Notes: a model not told the origin generated them from the sequence alone. Shown: positions 30,386 through 42,900, counted from the first letter of the stretch. The stretch is 64,000 nt of DNA from Triplophysa rosa (GCF_024868665.1 NC_079898.1:5590096-5654095); one strand, 5' to 3'. Numbers and translations are program-made.

Positions 30386-31700
30386 GAAGATTCATCGGGA
30401 GCATCCAGTCAGGGACATATTTCATATTTTTAAACCACAGATGCAGAAAATCTCACTATATGTTTGAAATTTTCATTTAGTTTGGAAGCTATTACGTGGA
30501 TAAGATGGAAATCCTCTACATTTTCAACTGGAACTCGGCACCCCTTAAAATCGACTCGCTGGGCTTCAGTCCTTCAGTCCTCAGTCCTTGAATGATAATG
30601 ACAGCACACGTCTACTTAATATTTCATTTCTTCAGCATACAGATGATTTCTTACGTTGTTTGTTCTGCAAACGTTCTGTGATTTGTGAGAATATTTCTGG
30701 TATGTGACTGGTACACAGATCTCTTATAGAATAATTTATTATTTTAGAATATTCCGAGAGGGACGTGCAGAGATTTCATATGTAACGTCTGCTTGCTGGA
30801 AACACATCTCAAGTTCACACAAGGTTGGTGTTCTTACAAAGCTGCAGGCATCTACTGTATGAGCATCATATCTTCAAAATAGTGTGCGAGGAAAGCAACA
30901 AAAGAGTCTTGGCATCAGGTGTAGAACGACTCTTCCAAACAAATCATCATTTCACTTGTCACTTCTGATAAATGAGGAGATATCTCCTAAAATAAGAGCA
31001 ATCCTGGAGCTTTTTCTCTCAGTTAGTGAGAGGATGCGATGTACTCAACCCTCTCATGTCATGTTACTTCAGGTACATCAATCTGACTTCGAGCTGACCA
31101 GGATGGATGTGTATTTCCACGCTCGTGGTTCCCGAGTCCACCTGCGAGCCTCTGTCTGGGTTAAGTGGCTTTCAGAATTGAAAGAAATGCTTTCAGCAAC
31201 GTACAATAGAAAAGCTTTATAACGCTGTTAGATGCACATGAGGCATTCAAAGATGAAATTATGGCGGCGATGGGACACTTAACTGTTCCTTCCTTGAACA
31301 TAGCGTAGCTAGCAAATGACAATAGTCCATGCTATTTTGGGGATTTTCATTGGCTATATGTGGTATTCAGAAATACTTAAATGTGAGATCTTTACATCAT
31401 CTTAAAGCTGAATGATTAAGCTAACTATTGATGTGTGGGTTGTTATGATAAGATAATATTTGGCAGAGATACAACCGTTTGAAAGTCTGAAATCTGAGGG
31501 TGCAAAAAAATCTAAATATTGAGAAAATCGCCTTTGAAGTTGTTGATCAGAGGCGCTGTAGCAGGCCACCCACTCACAAAAATAAAGTTTTTATAAACTT
31601 AGGGTATGAAATTAACAAAATATCTTCATGAAACATTATCTTTACTTAATATCCTAATGATTTTGGGCATAAAAGAAAATTCGATCATTTTGACCCATAC
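30386..31700. other. Intergenic, no gene seen
   Basis: One open frame of 112 codons lies at 30,884-31,222 on the + strand but lacks any known motif or splice context. Nothing else is recognisable. Confidence 0.55.
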
Positions 31701-32712
31701 AAATGGGTCTCATTCATGAAACACGAGCAGAACAAAATTTTGTGTAAATCGTTCGTAAGGTCATTCTAACATAAATTTTTTCATGAAAATGTTTGTATTT
31801 TCAAAATGTTAGTTGGTACGAAAGAAATGTACACCTGCTCCATACCACGTGTAAATAGTGCTTAAAACCGCATGTGACATTCTGTATTCTTTTAGACAAA
31901 ACTGATGTATCGTAATGATATGAGTTCTTTTGCCCTGTCTTTTATCATTTTTTACCTTATAACGGAGAGCTTGGTACTGTCTTTTTTTACACAGCCGTCC
32001 AATCACAGTGAAGAAGAGGTGGGACAAGCACTACATTGAGCAACCATCATACACAACAATGGAGAAGTTAATATTAATGGTTACTTCATTTTCATATCAA
32101 GTAATATTCTTCAAAATAAGATGCTAGTAACAAGTAGGCTAACTGTTGCGGTTATTCTAAATCACAGCAACCAACGCATCTCCGGAATAATGCGCAGTGC
32201 CCCCAAAGCGTTCTCAGGCGCCACCAGCTGGTCGTTTTCAGAAGAGCACCAGGTATTAATATTATTTTAGCTGGATAAAAACGCTTTGGTGGACACAGGT
32301 TACGTGATTAATTTATCGGTAAGTATATAGCTTATTAGTCTCCAGTGTTGGGAGTAATGCGTTACAAAACTGTGGAACTTTGTATTTTGTATTGTAACGC
32401 GGCATGATTTCAGCCTCTGAGCTCGAGGTCCGAGGCTATTGGCCCCGCCCGGTTCGCTGTAAGCCCTAGCGCCAGTGGTCACGGTTTTCCCGCACAATTG
32501 GGCTATTTTTAAAATGCAGTTGCAGGAAAAATTATGGAGCCGCGGGTTTTTGGGATACTTTCATAATGTACTGCGGCCGCCGAAATGTTTATTTATATTC
32601 TAAGGATAAATGTTAATTGATGATATTCTTAATGTGTATTCATATTCAGTTGAATACCTGGCAACTAAAGGACTGGACCCATTCTCAAAAGTGTGGGGAA
32701 TGAGCGTCTGAC

Positions 32713-32943
32713 AGGCTTACTCACCCTCTAGTTGTTCCAAACCTGTATATATTTCTTTGTTCGGTTGAACACAAAGATATTTGGTAGAATGTTAGCAACT
32801 GAAAATTCTTTGGCATCACTGACTACCATAGCAGAACAAATTATAATGGTAGTCAAAGGTGACCCAGAATTGTTTACTTTCCTAAATCTCCTGAAACATT
32901 TTTTGAGTTCAACAGAACAAAAAATATATACAATACCTAGGAA
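32713..32943. mobile_element. Family A MITE fragment
   Basis: Starts with TACTCACCCTCTAGTTGTTC, the inverse of the GGGTGAGTAAATGA end seen elsewhere, then AAGATATTTGGTAGAATG and paired GACTACCATAGC / AATGGTAGTCAAAGG. The right terminus is lost. Confidence 0.65.
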
Positions 32944-33001
32944 ACCATTCAGATATGTAAATATAGCAATATTTTTACAAATATTTTTGTATTTTCTAAC
33001 T

Positions 33002-33217
33002 AAAATACTTTTTGCCAATCAACCTCCTTATTAGACTGCATGGATGGGCAGTGTTTCAAATACAGCCATTTGAAATACAAAATATTATTATTTTGTAATA
33101 GTATTTTGTATTTAAATGCATTTAATCTTAGTATTTTTTTGTATTTATTTTTGTATAGCCTAGTTAATTCAAGAAATCAGCAGTCTAATAAAGAGGTTGA
33201 TTGGCAAAAAGTATTTT
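33002..33217. repeat. 38-bp inverted repeat with 140-bp spacer
   Basis: AAAATACTTTTTGCCAATCA at 33,002 onward through ATTAGACTGC at 33,039 is repeated inverted at 33,180-33,217 with one mismatch. The spacer is rich in TTTTGTATTT/AAATACAAAA words. It looks like a small palindromic element. Confidence 0.6.
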
Positions 33218-33724
33218 GTATTTTAAAAATACAAAGACATTTTGTCATTTTAGAATGCTAAATTCTACTTCTGTGGTTATTTTGGTGAAAGTAACTCAAA
33301 AGTAATACAGGAGTCATGTAACGTATTACAATTCTGAGACAGTAATATTGTACGGTAAGGGATACTTAACAAGTAATCTGTAATGTATTACAGTTTGGAA
33401 GTAACTTGCACAACACTGTTACTCTCTTATGCATTTATGCAATATAATGTAGCCAAACCAGAGAATGAAGTCCAGAGGATTCCAGCATTCTTACATACGT
33501 AATTTGCGTTGCTGTAATTCATAGGCAGGGATTATGCTAATTGTGAACGAGCGTGCATGCGCGCCCTGTTTAAGAATGATTGGAATTCACATTTTACTAT
33601 CAAATCTGATGTTTACAAAGTATTTGTGAATCCGGAGGAATGTTTTCGGGAAGGTCTGTTTTACGCGCAAATTACTTGGAATTTATTCATATATTTACGA
33701 ATGTTTCACGAATGAGGCCCATTG

Positions 33725-34660
33725 TATTTGCTACTTAAGACTGGTTTTGTGATCCAGGGTCACAAATATGATAAATGCCATGTCATCGCCTTCCGCCATT
33801 CTTCACAATTTAGTGTATTTATCAGGTAGGCCTATAGACAAAACTAGGCAGGTAGAACATGGGTAGAATAAATTCCATGACTGCATCATGACAAATGCAT
33901 TATTATATATATATATCATATATAGATTTTTCAGCACAGTCTCACAGGAATTCATGACATATAGTTGTGAAATTTAATCTATTGATTTGTGTTCATGGAC
34001 ACACATTTCCCCACACAATTTAATCTATTGATTCGTGTTCATAGACACTTGTGTTTCGTGTCACTCAGCATGACTTTCAATTGAATGTATTTCAATATGC
34101 GGTATCTTTCATATATGTATCAACCCATTTTGATGTGAATTCGTAGCTATTTTACAAGGTGGCGTATTTGAACGATCTCATTCGTATGTTTTATTATGAT
34201 TTGACTTTGCCCTTGTGACTTTGCGGAGTTTAGGGCATCGTTGCTTTGCCAAATTTGTGCGTTTTAGCAAAATCGTGTCTTTGAACACAAATCAATAGAT
34301 TCTTAATTTCATGTCATGAACTGTGTGAGACTGGGTTGCATATGTATCCCCGAAACAACACTACAGTACAAAGTGTAACAACAATTATTTTAGATTTATT
34401 TATTTTTTTCGTACTTTTTTGTGATTTAAATATCCTAATTTAACTAGTCCTGATATGAGCTAATCCCTGTCTGGGAAACCGCCCTCAATTAAAGTGTATG
34501 GCTACTGACACACAGGCCTTTGTGGAAAATGTAAACTAAAAAATGACAACTAGCCTTAGTCTCCCCAAATCACTAAATGTATCATTACTTATCACCACAT
34601 AGGTGGGTTTATACTGTTGACTAGTTTTACTGCTATGTATTGCTAATAACAGTCAATAGT
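33725..34660. other. Intergenic with short tandem and dispersed repeats
   Basis: Contains two near copies of TTTAATCTATTGATT-GTGTTCAT-GACAC (33,975 and 34,018), a short (TA)n run near 33,905, and a CCCTGTCTGGGAAACCGCCC block (34,466) that recurs at about 47,430. No gene. Confidence 0.55.
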
Positions 34661-34663
34661 AAG

Positions 34664-35421
34664 TGACCTATCACTAAGCCCCGCCCCACCTTAGATACTG
34701 TTGTTAACTCGGACAAACAACAGAGTTCGCTAACACTCTCGTTGGGGAGCATTCTAGTGGGACTTAAATATATCATGGAGTGATATATAATTTTTTTATA
34801 ATAAATATGGCAGTTTACAAGATTAATTTGGAAGCAAGGGTTTACAGATCACAATGCAAGTAGGAGAAGCTGGTCGTCATAATCGCAAATGACAATACTG
34901 TTTGTGTACCGCAGGGTAAGATTAAATGAATTTACATTAAACCAGTTTAATATGGAGATGCACTGACATGTAGACTTTCGTTTATGTGTTTTTGACCTGC
35001 AATGAACATGACGTGAGATCAGTTAGCTATTTAGGTTTGTATGTTAGCATGGACTCGCTAACTTTACCGTTGATGACATTAATGTTCTGCTTGAGCACAT
35101 GAGAGTATTACAACTGTTTTCTTTGGGATTGAGGTTGAACCAGGTTACTGCGCTCACATTTTGCTGTGTCTTGTTTAGGTTTAGCAAATGGAATAAAATA
35201 GTTTCCTTTCCCAATCCTCTCAGGATACCTGGAATCAGTGTTACAAGTACCCCAGGCACGTCGTTTAACCATTTTTTTTTGTAAAAACGATGAGAGCTTC
35301 GGATTTTACAATGTTTATATGACGATGAAACCTACAGTTGTCCGAGTTCCGGTCCCCGTGCAACTGCTACTCCGCTGCTATTGGCTCATCTGCGTTTGAG
35401 GGGAGGGGCTTAGCGATAGGT
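34664..35421. mobile_element. TIR element, about 758 bp
   Basis: Left GTGACCTATCACTAAGCCCC and right GGGGCTTAGCGATAGGTCA are inverted copies with one internal mismatch. The interior has no transposase. The GACCTATCGCTAAGCCCC terminus recurs in fish MITEs. Target duplication is unclear. Confidence 0.6.
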
Positions 35422-36145
35422 CAATTGTAGTATTAGTAGTATATTTTATAAATTGATATTCTTGGATTATATTGTAGTCACACTCAGTTGTGAAGCAAAA
35501 TATGCAGTGAGGTGTTATGCAGGAGTTGGTGTGGTTGGGATTGAATTGAATTAGCGATGAGTTTATGTCTGCACAATCTCCCTGTACTCATCCTGACACC
35601 ATGTGTCCAAATTTATGTCGCCAGGAACAGTGAGGATCGAGCAGGCTAATCTTCATGAAATGCCAGCATCCCTAACTTTCATAATCATTATGTATGTGTA
35701 AATCATTTAAAGGAAAGCAGCTTAAATGTTCAACTTGCTTCTACAAGAGCAGCCGTACTCAAATCAAATTAAACTCAATAATGATCCAGCATGTTTCATC
35801 ACTGGGCTGCTTTGAAACCTGCAGTGCTTTGTTTATAATTCAATGCTGTTGGCAGGTGTGTTAGATGACCGAAATGGATTGGCTGACAGATCAGTTGCAG
35901 CCAAGTAAAACGAATTTTAGATATTACAAATATAGAACAGTTCATCCAAAAATGAAAAGTACTTGAGTAATTCTAAACTGTTATGACTTCTTCCTCTCTG
36001 GAATACAAAATCTTCACAATAATCTTTCCTGCTTGTTCATAGCAACATCTGTCAAATGATACAAGAACTTAACACACCATTCTTCTGAAGATCTTCGGAA
36101 GAGACTAATAATGTTAAGCTGTAGTCTGCCAAGTATAATGTTAAA
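35422..36145. other. Intergenic with a degenerate repeat
   Basis: The part at 35,930-36,110 (CAGTTCATCCAAAAATGAAA, TGACTTCTTCCTCTCTGG, CATTCTTCTGAAGATCTTCG) is a diverged dispersed repeat related to the family A start. The remainder shows nothing recognisable. Confidence 0.5.
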
Positions 36146-36383
36146 AATAAAGGTGCTTAAAAGGTTCTTCACAGCGATGCCATAGAAGAAACATTTTTGG
36201 TTCCACAGAGCAGCTTTCAGTCAAAGGTTCTTTAAAGAACCATCTCTTTCTTACCTTTTTATCATCCAAGGAACCTTTTTCACCACAAAGAACCTTTTGG
36301 TAAAGGTTGTTAAAGGTTCTTTATGAAACCATTTAGACAAAATAAAAGATTCTTCCAAGGCATTTTGAAGCACCTTTATTTTG
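36146..36383. mobile_element. Palindromic MITE (AAAATAAAGGTGCTT ends)
   Basis: Ends AAAAATAAAGGTGCTTAAAA and TTGAAGCACCTTTATTTT are inverted repeats. Within lie repeated AAAGGTTCTT / AAGAACCTTT words that make the whole 238-bp unit palindromic. Non-coding. Confidence 0.7.
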
Positions 36384-37540
36384 AAGATTGTTCCTATATA
36401 CAGAAACTCTTGAATCTCATGTGTTTAGATTATAAAACAGAGAGTCGGCGCATTGTCCCATACTGAATGTTATTAATAGCAAACACCATTGCTTCTTGTG
36501 TGTGTCGGATCAAATCGAGAAATTGAGAAATATATGAATCTTCAATGAACAATGACTTCTCAGATGTCTCGTAGGCTATAGACCATACAGCCTCAGAAGA
36601 CTCGTTTATATTCTGAATGGATTATGTTTTTAAATGTCTCTTTTTGACAGCCATGGCTGTCAATGTATGAAATGCAAAATGTAGGTATGAAAAAAGCTTT
36701 AGATGTAGAACTGCCAGAACGTCCCACATTTAGCAGCTGTTGTCTAAAATCAATACAAATACAAGCAAACAATATAGAGATGTCAGCGTTCCTCTCTGGT
36801 CCTATCGAACAGCATTCACAGATTCAGAAGCAGATGGGAATAGTTTGGTGTTCCTTAAGGAACAAATGAGCCATACTGAATATAATCACAGCATCTCATG
36901 CCTTAGAGATCAGTCCAGCGTGAGGGTCTATTCAAGAGGCGTGTCTCGTTAAATGTCTTCATTTGCAGGAATATCCCACAGAGACGCTGTGTGACCAGAT
37001 GGTAGAGGAGGTCCATATCCATGTCATATTTCTCTGCCGTAAATGGTCATCTCAGCTTGAGACGGCACTCCCACAACCGTTTACTGACCGTCTGATGTAT
37101 TTTACCAACAGACCTGACGAGCACTGGTTTCTGGGCCTAACTTTCAAAAGGAAATGCAACCATATTTGCAAGAGCCATTAAATATTTGAAAGATACTTTT
37201 AAAGAGAACGACGCTGTTTGCAGTGGATGCTGTGCGCTGCGTAAGTAATTCCTGTTATTTTTGGGGTATTTACACTAGTAAACTGTAGTAAATTGTGAGG
37301 TGCTGTTATATTTTATAGCTATATATAGATTTTCAGTAGTACTAACTATAGTGGTTGTGCTTGTATAGCTTAACACAAATAAATGACGAGACACCCGATG
37401 GACTGTTATTATTCTTTACTGAACTAAAGTTAACTGAAAAGTTACTCTCGTATTTTGTTACAGAAGAGATAGATGGCCAATCAAAACACTAAACAGAGTT
37501 ACTCTCTCTATGGTCATTATTAACAACTCCAGAGTTTCCT
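36384..37540. other. Intergenic, no gene seen
   Basis: Open frames of up to 72 codons without motifs. A segment at 37,370-37,440 (AACACAAATAAATGACGAGA, CGATGGACTGTTATTATTCT) recurs diverged at 54,988-55,070, so it is part of a dispersed repeat. Confidence 0.5.
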
Positions 37541-37543
37541 GGG

Positions 37544-38768
37544 GCTCGTTTCAATAAGGAGGTTCAACCAACACCGAGTTAAAATGTGAACTCTAACTTG
37601 ATTTACACCGAGATGTGAAACTGAGTTTTTGGTTTCAGAACAGCTGATTTGAGTTAGTTCTCTCAACCCTGGGTAGACTTACCTTGAGTTAAGCGCATGC
37701 ACCATGACGACGACGACAAGCCATGATCAATGGAGGATATTACGATTCACCATGGCAACAGCACCAAAGAAAAAGCGACATGCTGGCAACAAGCGCTTGA
37801 GAGTGAGGCACACTTTCCACTCTGCATACAGTGGATTTACTAATGTGCTGAAAATGACTTAAGTTTCAATTAATAAATAGATAAATGTACCAATAAACAA
37901 ACAAATTAATCAGTAAATGAATGAATAAATGAACGAAACAACAGAAATAAAACAGAAAAAAATCAATTCTTATGGTTTCACTCCCCATCAGTGCTCTAAT
38001 TATAAGTGTGAGATGTTATGGTGTATTGGACACTTGTTAGGGTGTTAAAGTCAGACTGATCGCCGGTTTGAATCCTGCTCGGAGCAGATTTGGGAAGGAA
38101 TGGCTACACGTCTAAATTAATTGTTTATTTCCTCTATCCCTTAATTTCTGCATTTATGTCTGTATTTATTCATTTCTTTATTCATGCACTTTATTAAGTC
38201 ATTTCTCATCGTCCTTAGAAAACTATGCTCTGACGTAATACACGCACGATGGCTGATGTTATTGATGTAATGATGGATGATATGTTTTGATGTATAATTC
38301 ACTGTAAAGAAAAATGGTAGTTTTAATAAAAATCCACAGGAAAATGAGAAAATTCCACTCGGGTCCTAAATTGCTCCCTATGAGTTAATGCAGCCTCTTC
38401 ACATACAGGATCCTCTATAAAAGCACAAATGACATATTAGTCACTGAGATGGTCTCTGTGTGATCAAGATGTGTGCCACGAATGACTGTATTAATGAATG
38501 AATGAATGAGGTACACCACTTGCGCTTTAAAAGGGGGAGGAGATGGAAAGAAACTCTGGGTTTAGCAAAGAAAACCTGCTCCCGACCAGGTTAGGTTCAC
38601 AGAGTAAGTTACCATGGTAACTGACTGAGTATAAGTTACCTCTCTTATAGAAACGGTCTCGAGTTACCCCGCTTTCTCAGGTTTGACAGACCTCACATTC
38701 ATAAACGGAGAACCCAGAGTTTCCCTCATTTCAGGGTTAATATAAACCTCCTTTCTGAAACAGGCTCC
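37544..38768. mobile_element. TIR element (GTTTCAATAAGGAGGTT ends), about 1.2 kb
   Basis: Left GGGGCTCGTTTCAATAAGGA and right CTCCTTTCTGAAACAGGCTCC are inverted copies. Subterminal GTTAAC/GAGTTA and ACCATGGTAACT motifs fill both arms. It resembles non-autonomous Harbinger-type elements of fish, an assignment by recall only. The centre holds AAT/GAAT-rich tandem words (37,870-37,945). Confidence 0.55.
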
Positions 38769-40272
38769 TGAACACTCCATACACTACAATAGTGCATTGA
38801 TAAACTGTAGATTTTTTTAGCTAAGCAGTGATGGTACGTTTACATCACGTCAAATTGTTTGTTGCGCCCCCTAAAAAAAAATCGTGCACCAGCCGCTACT
38901 GGTTTCAAGATTATTTCTCGACCTATTCTCATCCACTTTCTTCCCATTGTAGCCACTTACATAATTTTATATTTCCCAATTTGCTAATCTCTTCCACTCA
39001 TACGCTCATAAGGGTGAAATAAAATCCTGTTGTAAACTAAATTTATGGAAGGGAATTATACATCCTGTTAGGCCATGCAGGTTTATGGGAATGTGTGTTA
39101 AGCCATCGAGTGTTGACTGGGGTTTACAAGCTATAGCTAAATGACTTTAATAAACTCAGCAATTTAAGATGAAGTGAAGATGTAAAATATGATGTGCAGT
39201 GTGTTTGTTCATCATTCTAAGTGCCCTCAATTTTAAGAATTCAACATTTAACAATTTAACATTCACAGTAGACCTCATGGTTATAGAACTACACCCGAGT
39301 ATTTCTGTGAAAGCTGCACTTTCCTTTGATCAACATTCTGATGACTTGTGATCTAAGATTTCTTCTAAAACACTGAGAATCTTTAAACAAAATTAATTCT
39401 CCTTATTTTGAAAAACACTGACGCACAAACACCCTAACAGCATATTGATAACCGCAGCGCCCAGATAGAGAAACTGTATTTTTAATGCATTAACTTACTG
39501 TACAACCAACACATTCTCACTCCTAAAGGCTGAATTACTACCTTTTTACACGTGCGCGTGATGCAAATTTCGTCTCCGGATTAGTACGCGCACCGCCGGA
39601 ATTTTGTTACCTCGCGTACAAAGTACAGGTCGCGCATGCGCATTCCATTTCTTGCAATGATTAGTTTAACCACCAGGTGGCAACCGTGTCCTGGGAGCAT
39701 CGATTCAAGGTAGTAGAAGAAATCTGACCCCAGTAGCCCCCGAGAGGTATTGCAGTATGTCGTAATGACTATGTGTCAAAACCCGTGTGTATGCGTAGGA
39801 GTCGAAGGACCTATACTTTGCAAGGCTGTGCGTTCGGCTGTATGCATATTCTCGCTTACACATAAAGAATAAAGTATGCCACAGGCTTAACTCGTCACAT
39901 GGACATTCGGGCAGCCCCCCCTTACGTCACATTTTAACGCGCAGGGTACCCCTATGCCATCATTTTTCGACGTGCGGGGTAATCTATGGCTTTTCATGAG
40001 AAACCATTTGCGTCAACATGTGGATGCGACGGCCACACAAATTTTACCGTCATTATGAAATAATATATTGGGGTACAGTTTTGCTATGATGGCATTACCA
40101 TAAGTCCATACATTTATATACAATTACAGCATTACAAATGAGTCACAATTCATAACATATTTTATACCGGAGAACTGTAAAATCAAGCAGATTTTGTTTA
40201 TCACATGAACTACCACAGCCAACTCCTCAATTCAAGGTTTTTATGGTCAGCAGAGCTGACACGGTTTCTTAC
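38769..40272. other. Intergenic with CpG-containing repeat at 39,500-40,000
   Basis: CCAACACATTCTCACTCCTAA near 39,505 is a start motif found in dispersed fish repeats. CpG-rich words (CGCGCACCGCCGG, GGTCGCGCATGCGC) follow. I could not find a matching right end. 38,769-39,490 shows nothing. Confidence 0.45.
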
Positions 40273-40459
40273 CTCGGGGGAAGCGAGAATGACCACACTG
40301 ACTGCAGTCACCCGTGGAGAGACACTCAACACATACAAACAGGGTCTGGAGACCACTGGCCTCACGATTATCACAGCCCTTCACACCGATGATCACAAAG
40401 ATGTCCCGCCCCAGGTAGCGATTGTGCCGGCCTCGGTAACCCTGGAGGCGAGGGTCACT
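40273..40459 (-). CDS. Possible orphan exon, unknown protein
   Basis: On the minus strand an uninterrupted 62-codon frame lies between an acceptor-like ...TATGTCTAG and a strong donor CCCGAG|GTAAGA. It is GC-rich against AT-rich surroundings, and the peptide looks protein-like: RLQGYRGRHNRYLGRDIF, VIIGVKGCDNR, then a cysteine cluster VCVECLSTGDCSQCGH. In-frame stops appear just outside the proposed splice sites, as expected of an exon. I do not recognise the family and see no partner exons nearby, so it may be a relic of a gene, a retro-copied fragment, part of a mobile element, or chance. The antisense + strand frame (40,205-40,483) is also open, which weakens the case. Confidence 0.3.
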
Positions 40460-41312
40460 CTAGACATACTAACAGCGGCTTAACCATAGCAGATGCATAA
40501 CCTTGAAACATCTCAAAGAGGATTTATAACCTGTCAAGTGAAGCGTGTAGTGGACCGGATGGAAGTACTCGGGTAACCACACATACAAATCTATATCCAA
40601 CTGGAATTTTCTAATAGATGTCTAATAGACGTTGCTATGGTAACTAGGAGGATTGTATGAATTCAATGAAGTCAAATCTGTAGGTAAGCAGATAAATACG
40701 TGCTACCACATTCACTATATTGGCATTTTTGCTTTTAGTCAATTCTAACGTATTAGCAGTGGTAGCGCTTTCAGATCTTCGTACTGTTGCAAAGCAGCTT
40801 TATGGAAAACCCATTTTAGCAGTATTGTATTTATTATTTACCTGTTTTCTCTTATCTTATTTCTATAGTGTTGTTTTTCTTGTGCTCTACACTACTGTAA
40901 AATGCTCTATAGGATTGCAATAAGAGTGATATATTCACAATATGACTTATGTGTGTCTTCATATATGGTCACAGCGGATGCCCAAAAATGTGCAAAAAAG
41001 TGCAAAAAAATGCCAAATCCCGGGTGCCTGTTGATATAAAATTATGATATTTAATTCATGACAAGTACATTAAATTTATACCATGTCAAGAAATGAAATC
41101 ACATTAAAAATACCTTCGTGTTCTTTGATTTAGGCTATGATGTTGCAATAACACTCCAGAAAACACTTTACTTTACAAATACAAATAAATCACAAATATG
41201 TTTTCTTAGCCCTTATATACATTTAAAATAAAAATATGACTATAAATATAGATTGATATTTAATATATTTATTTTAAGGAAAAAAATAGATATTTGTGTA
41301 TGTATAGTGTCT

Positions 41313-41440
41313 ACAAGTAAAACATTTTTTTACCAAATTCGGTGATATATCCCTAAAACATTGATAATTAAGTCACCTAACTTAATTATAAATGTTGTAG
41401 GGATATATCACCGAATTTGGTAAAAAAATGTTTTACTTGT
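41313..41440. repeat. Long near-perfect hairpin, 61-bp arms, 6-nt loop
   Basis: The arm at 41,313-41,373 (ACAAGTAAAACATTTTTTTA...AATTAAGT) pairs with 41,380-41,440 (ACTTAATT...TAAAAAAATGTTTTACTTGT) with only two mismatches, around the loop CACCTA. The arms share the core TTCGGTGATATATCCCT. Either strand, if transcribed, would fold to a long stem. It may be a minimal palindromic MITE or a recent inverted duplication. Confidence 0.85.
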
Positions 41441-42777
41441 TTTACATAGAAAGCAACACACTAAGCTGGTTTGTTTGTTTGTTTTCTTGGCCATATATGA
41501 GCACATCCTGCCAATACTGATCATATACAGCGATCACATTTGGTGAAGTTGATGCTCATTGGTATTCGTGAGACCTGCTGCTATAATCCACAAAATAAAC
41601 AAACATTCCCCATGAAGTCATGTCAGATGCTGGTCAGGCACATGATGAGGAGAGTTCCTTAAAAAAAATCAAGTCAAACGAAAGCGTGCGAGAAATCGAA
41701 AGTTTAAGAGAAAAAAGGAAAATTCCTGGAGTGGCAGCGCGGAACTTGACCTCAGCCTGCTGAATAAGTGATATTTCGGTTCAGTGGAGCAAAAGGGGCA
41801 TATTTTCATTGCTTTTCTTTCTGTTGCACACAAAGTGAACATAGAGGGCAGTGTCTGAAATGACGGGTACAGCTAGCAGGTACTTATAGATGCATTCAAT
41901 CCCTAGTTAACGTCACGGGCGTTTCTCTGGCGTGCACACCTTTGTCTGGAGAGTGTAATGATGAGGGTACGGCTGACAGACTCTCAGTAGAGGTCACGGA
42001 TGCCCACTGCTACATTATTCTGTCTGGTTCTCAAGGATGCTTCATCGCTGAGCTCTGTGATGGAGCAGAACCCAAACCGGTCCTGACAGTAAATGTGAGT
42101 TTAAAAGTACCAAGGGCAGAGGCGACTCGAATACCAATGTGAAGTTGGCACTGCTGGGAGCATTAGGGAGCAGAAACCGAACATTAAAGCCTAACACGTG
42201 TAATTAAAACAGGAATAGTCTAATTAAACGCTTTCTGTCGGCTCAAGAAACGTGGAGTTCAAACGTCAACAATGGCATTTTAGTAAATGTGCTTTATCCA
42301 AAGTGACACTTATTCTATCCACCTCGAGCATTTATTTTATTTTTATTTTATTACAAAAGCACCGATTGCAATGTGCCTTAAACTGAACACTGTTTTTCGC
42401 TCAAAGTAATAATTGCTAGGTTCAGTATAATGCTAAATATCCACAAGACTGTATAGTCTGTATATAAATGTATATTTTGTGCTATGCTTTCTGAATTATG
42501 TCAGAACTTGTTACCATCTGTCTGCCCACAGCTCTACAGAAAGTGGGTTGCAGAAGTTTTTTACACCTTGTGAACTGTAACTGGTAGCTTATGTGGATAG
42601 CTTTGGGTCAGAAAATCTTGACTTTATATTTAGTTAGGTCTGGGTCTGGCTTCACTCATGACTCATTTCTTATGGGGATCAAACCAACAGTATTCCAATT
42701 TCTGGCCCTAAGTTGTATTCGCCACACAAAACGGCAAACTCTTTTTACAATGTGATGGAAACCTTTGTAAGGGCTGT
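41441..42777. other. Intergenic, no gene seen
   Basis: A 66-codon frame at 41,942-42,142 has no motif. A reversed LINE-tail fragment (GTGCTTTATCCAAAGTGAC) lies at about 42,290. Confidence 0.5.
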
Positions 42778-42900
42778 ACGTTACCTTATCGCACTGGTGC
42801 TACAGATGTTTAAAGTTTTGTAGCACAAGTACAAAACTTATGTTCTAATATTAAAGAAAAAGTGCAGTTCATCACATGAATAGCAGGGCAGGTAACTGAC
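42778..42900. repeat. Fragment of the 55,574-type hAT-like element
   Basis: AAGGGCTGTACGTTACC, GCACTGGTGCTACAG and GTTTAAAGTTTTGTAGCACAA correspond to the left end of the element at 55,574-56,802. The right end is missing. Confidence 0.6.

Larger units (their letters stand above)
32343..33418. mobile_element. hAT-like repeat with CAGTGTTGGGAGTAA end
   Basis: Left CAGTGTTGGGAGTAATGCGT and right GGAAGTAACTTGCACAACACTG are inverted termini of the CAGTGTTGGG type, widespread in fish as non-autonomous hAT elements. It is enlarged by nested insertions at 32,713-32,943 (family A MITE) and about 33,002-33,217. Confidence 0.6.
31702..33724. mobile_element. TIR element (AATGGGTCTCATTCATGAAA) with nested insertions
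   Basis: The left end AATGGGTCTCATTCATGAAA and right end TTTCACGAATGAGGCCCATT are inverted copies about 2 kb apart. Between them sits a hAT-like repeat (32,343-33,418), itself containing a family A MITE fragment and a 38-bp inverted-repeat pair. The related pair TTGGGTCTCATTCACTA / TAGTGAATGAGACCCATTGT bounds 43,511-44,734. Confidence 0.55.

Noticed and set aside
30884..31222. A 112-codon + strand frame
   Set aside because: No recognisable motif, no flanking exon signals, and ordinary base composition; kept only as unexplained open frame.
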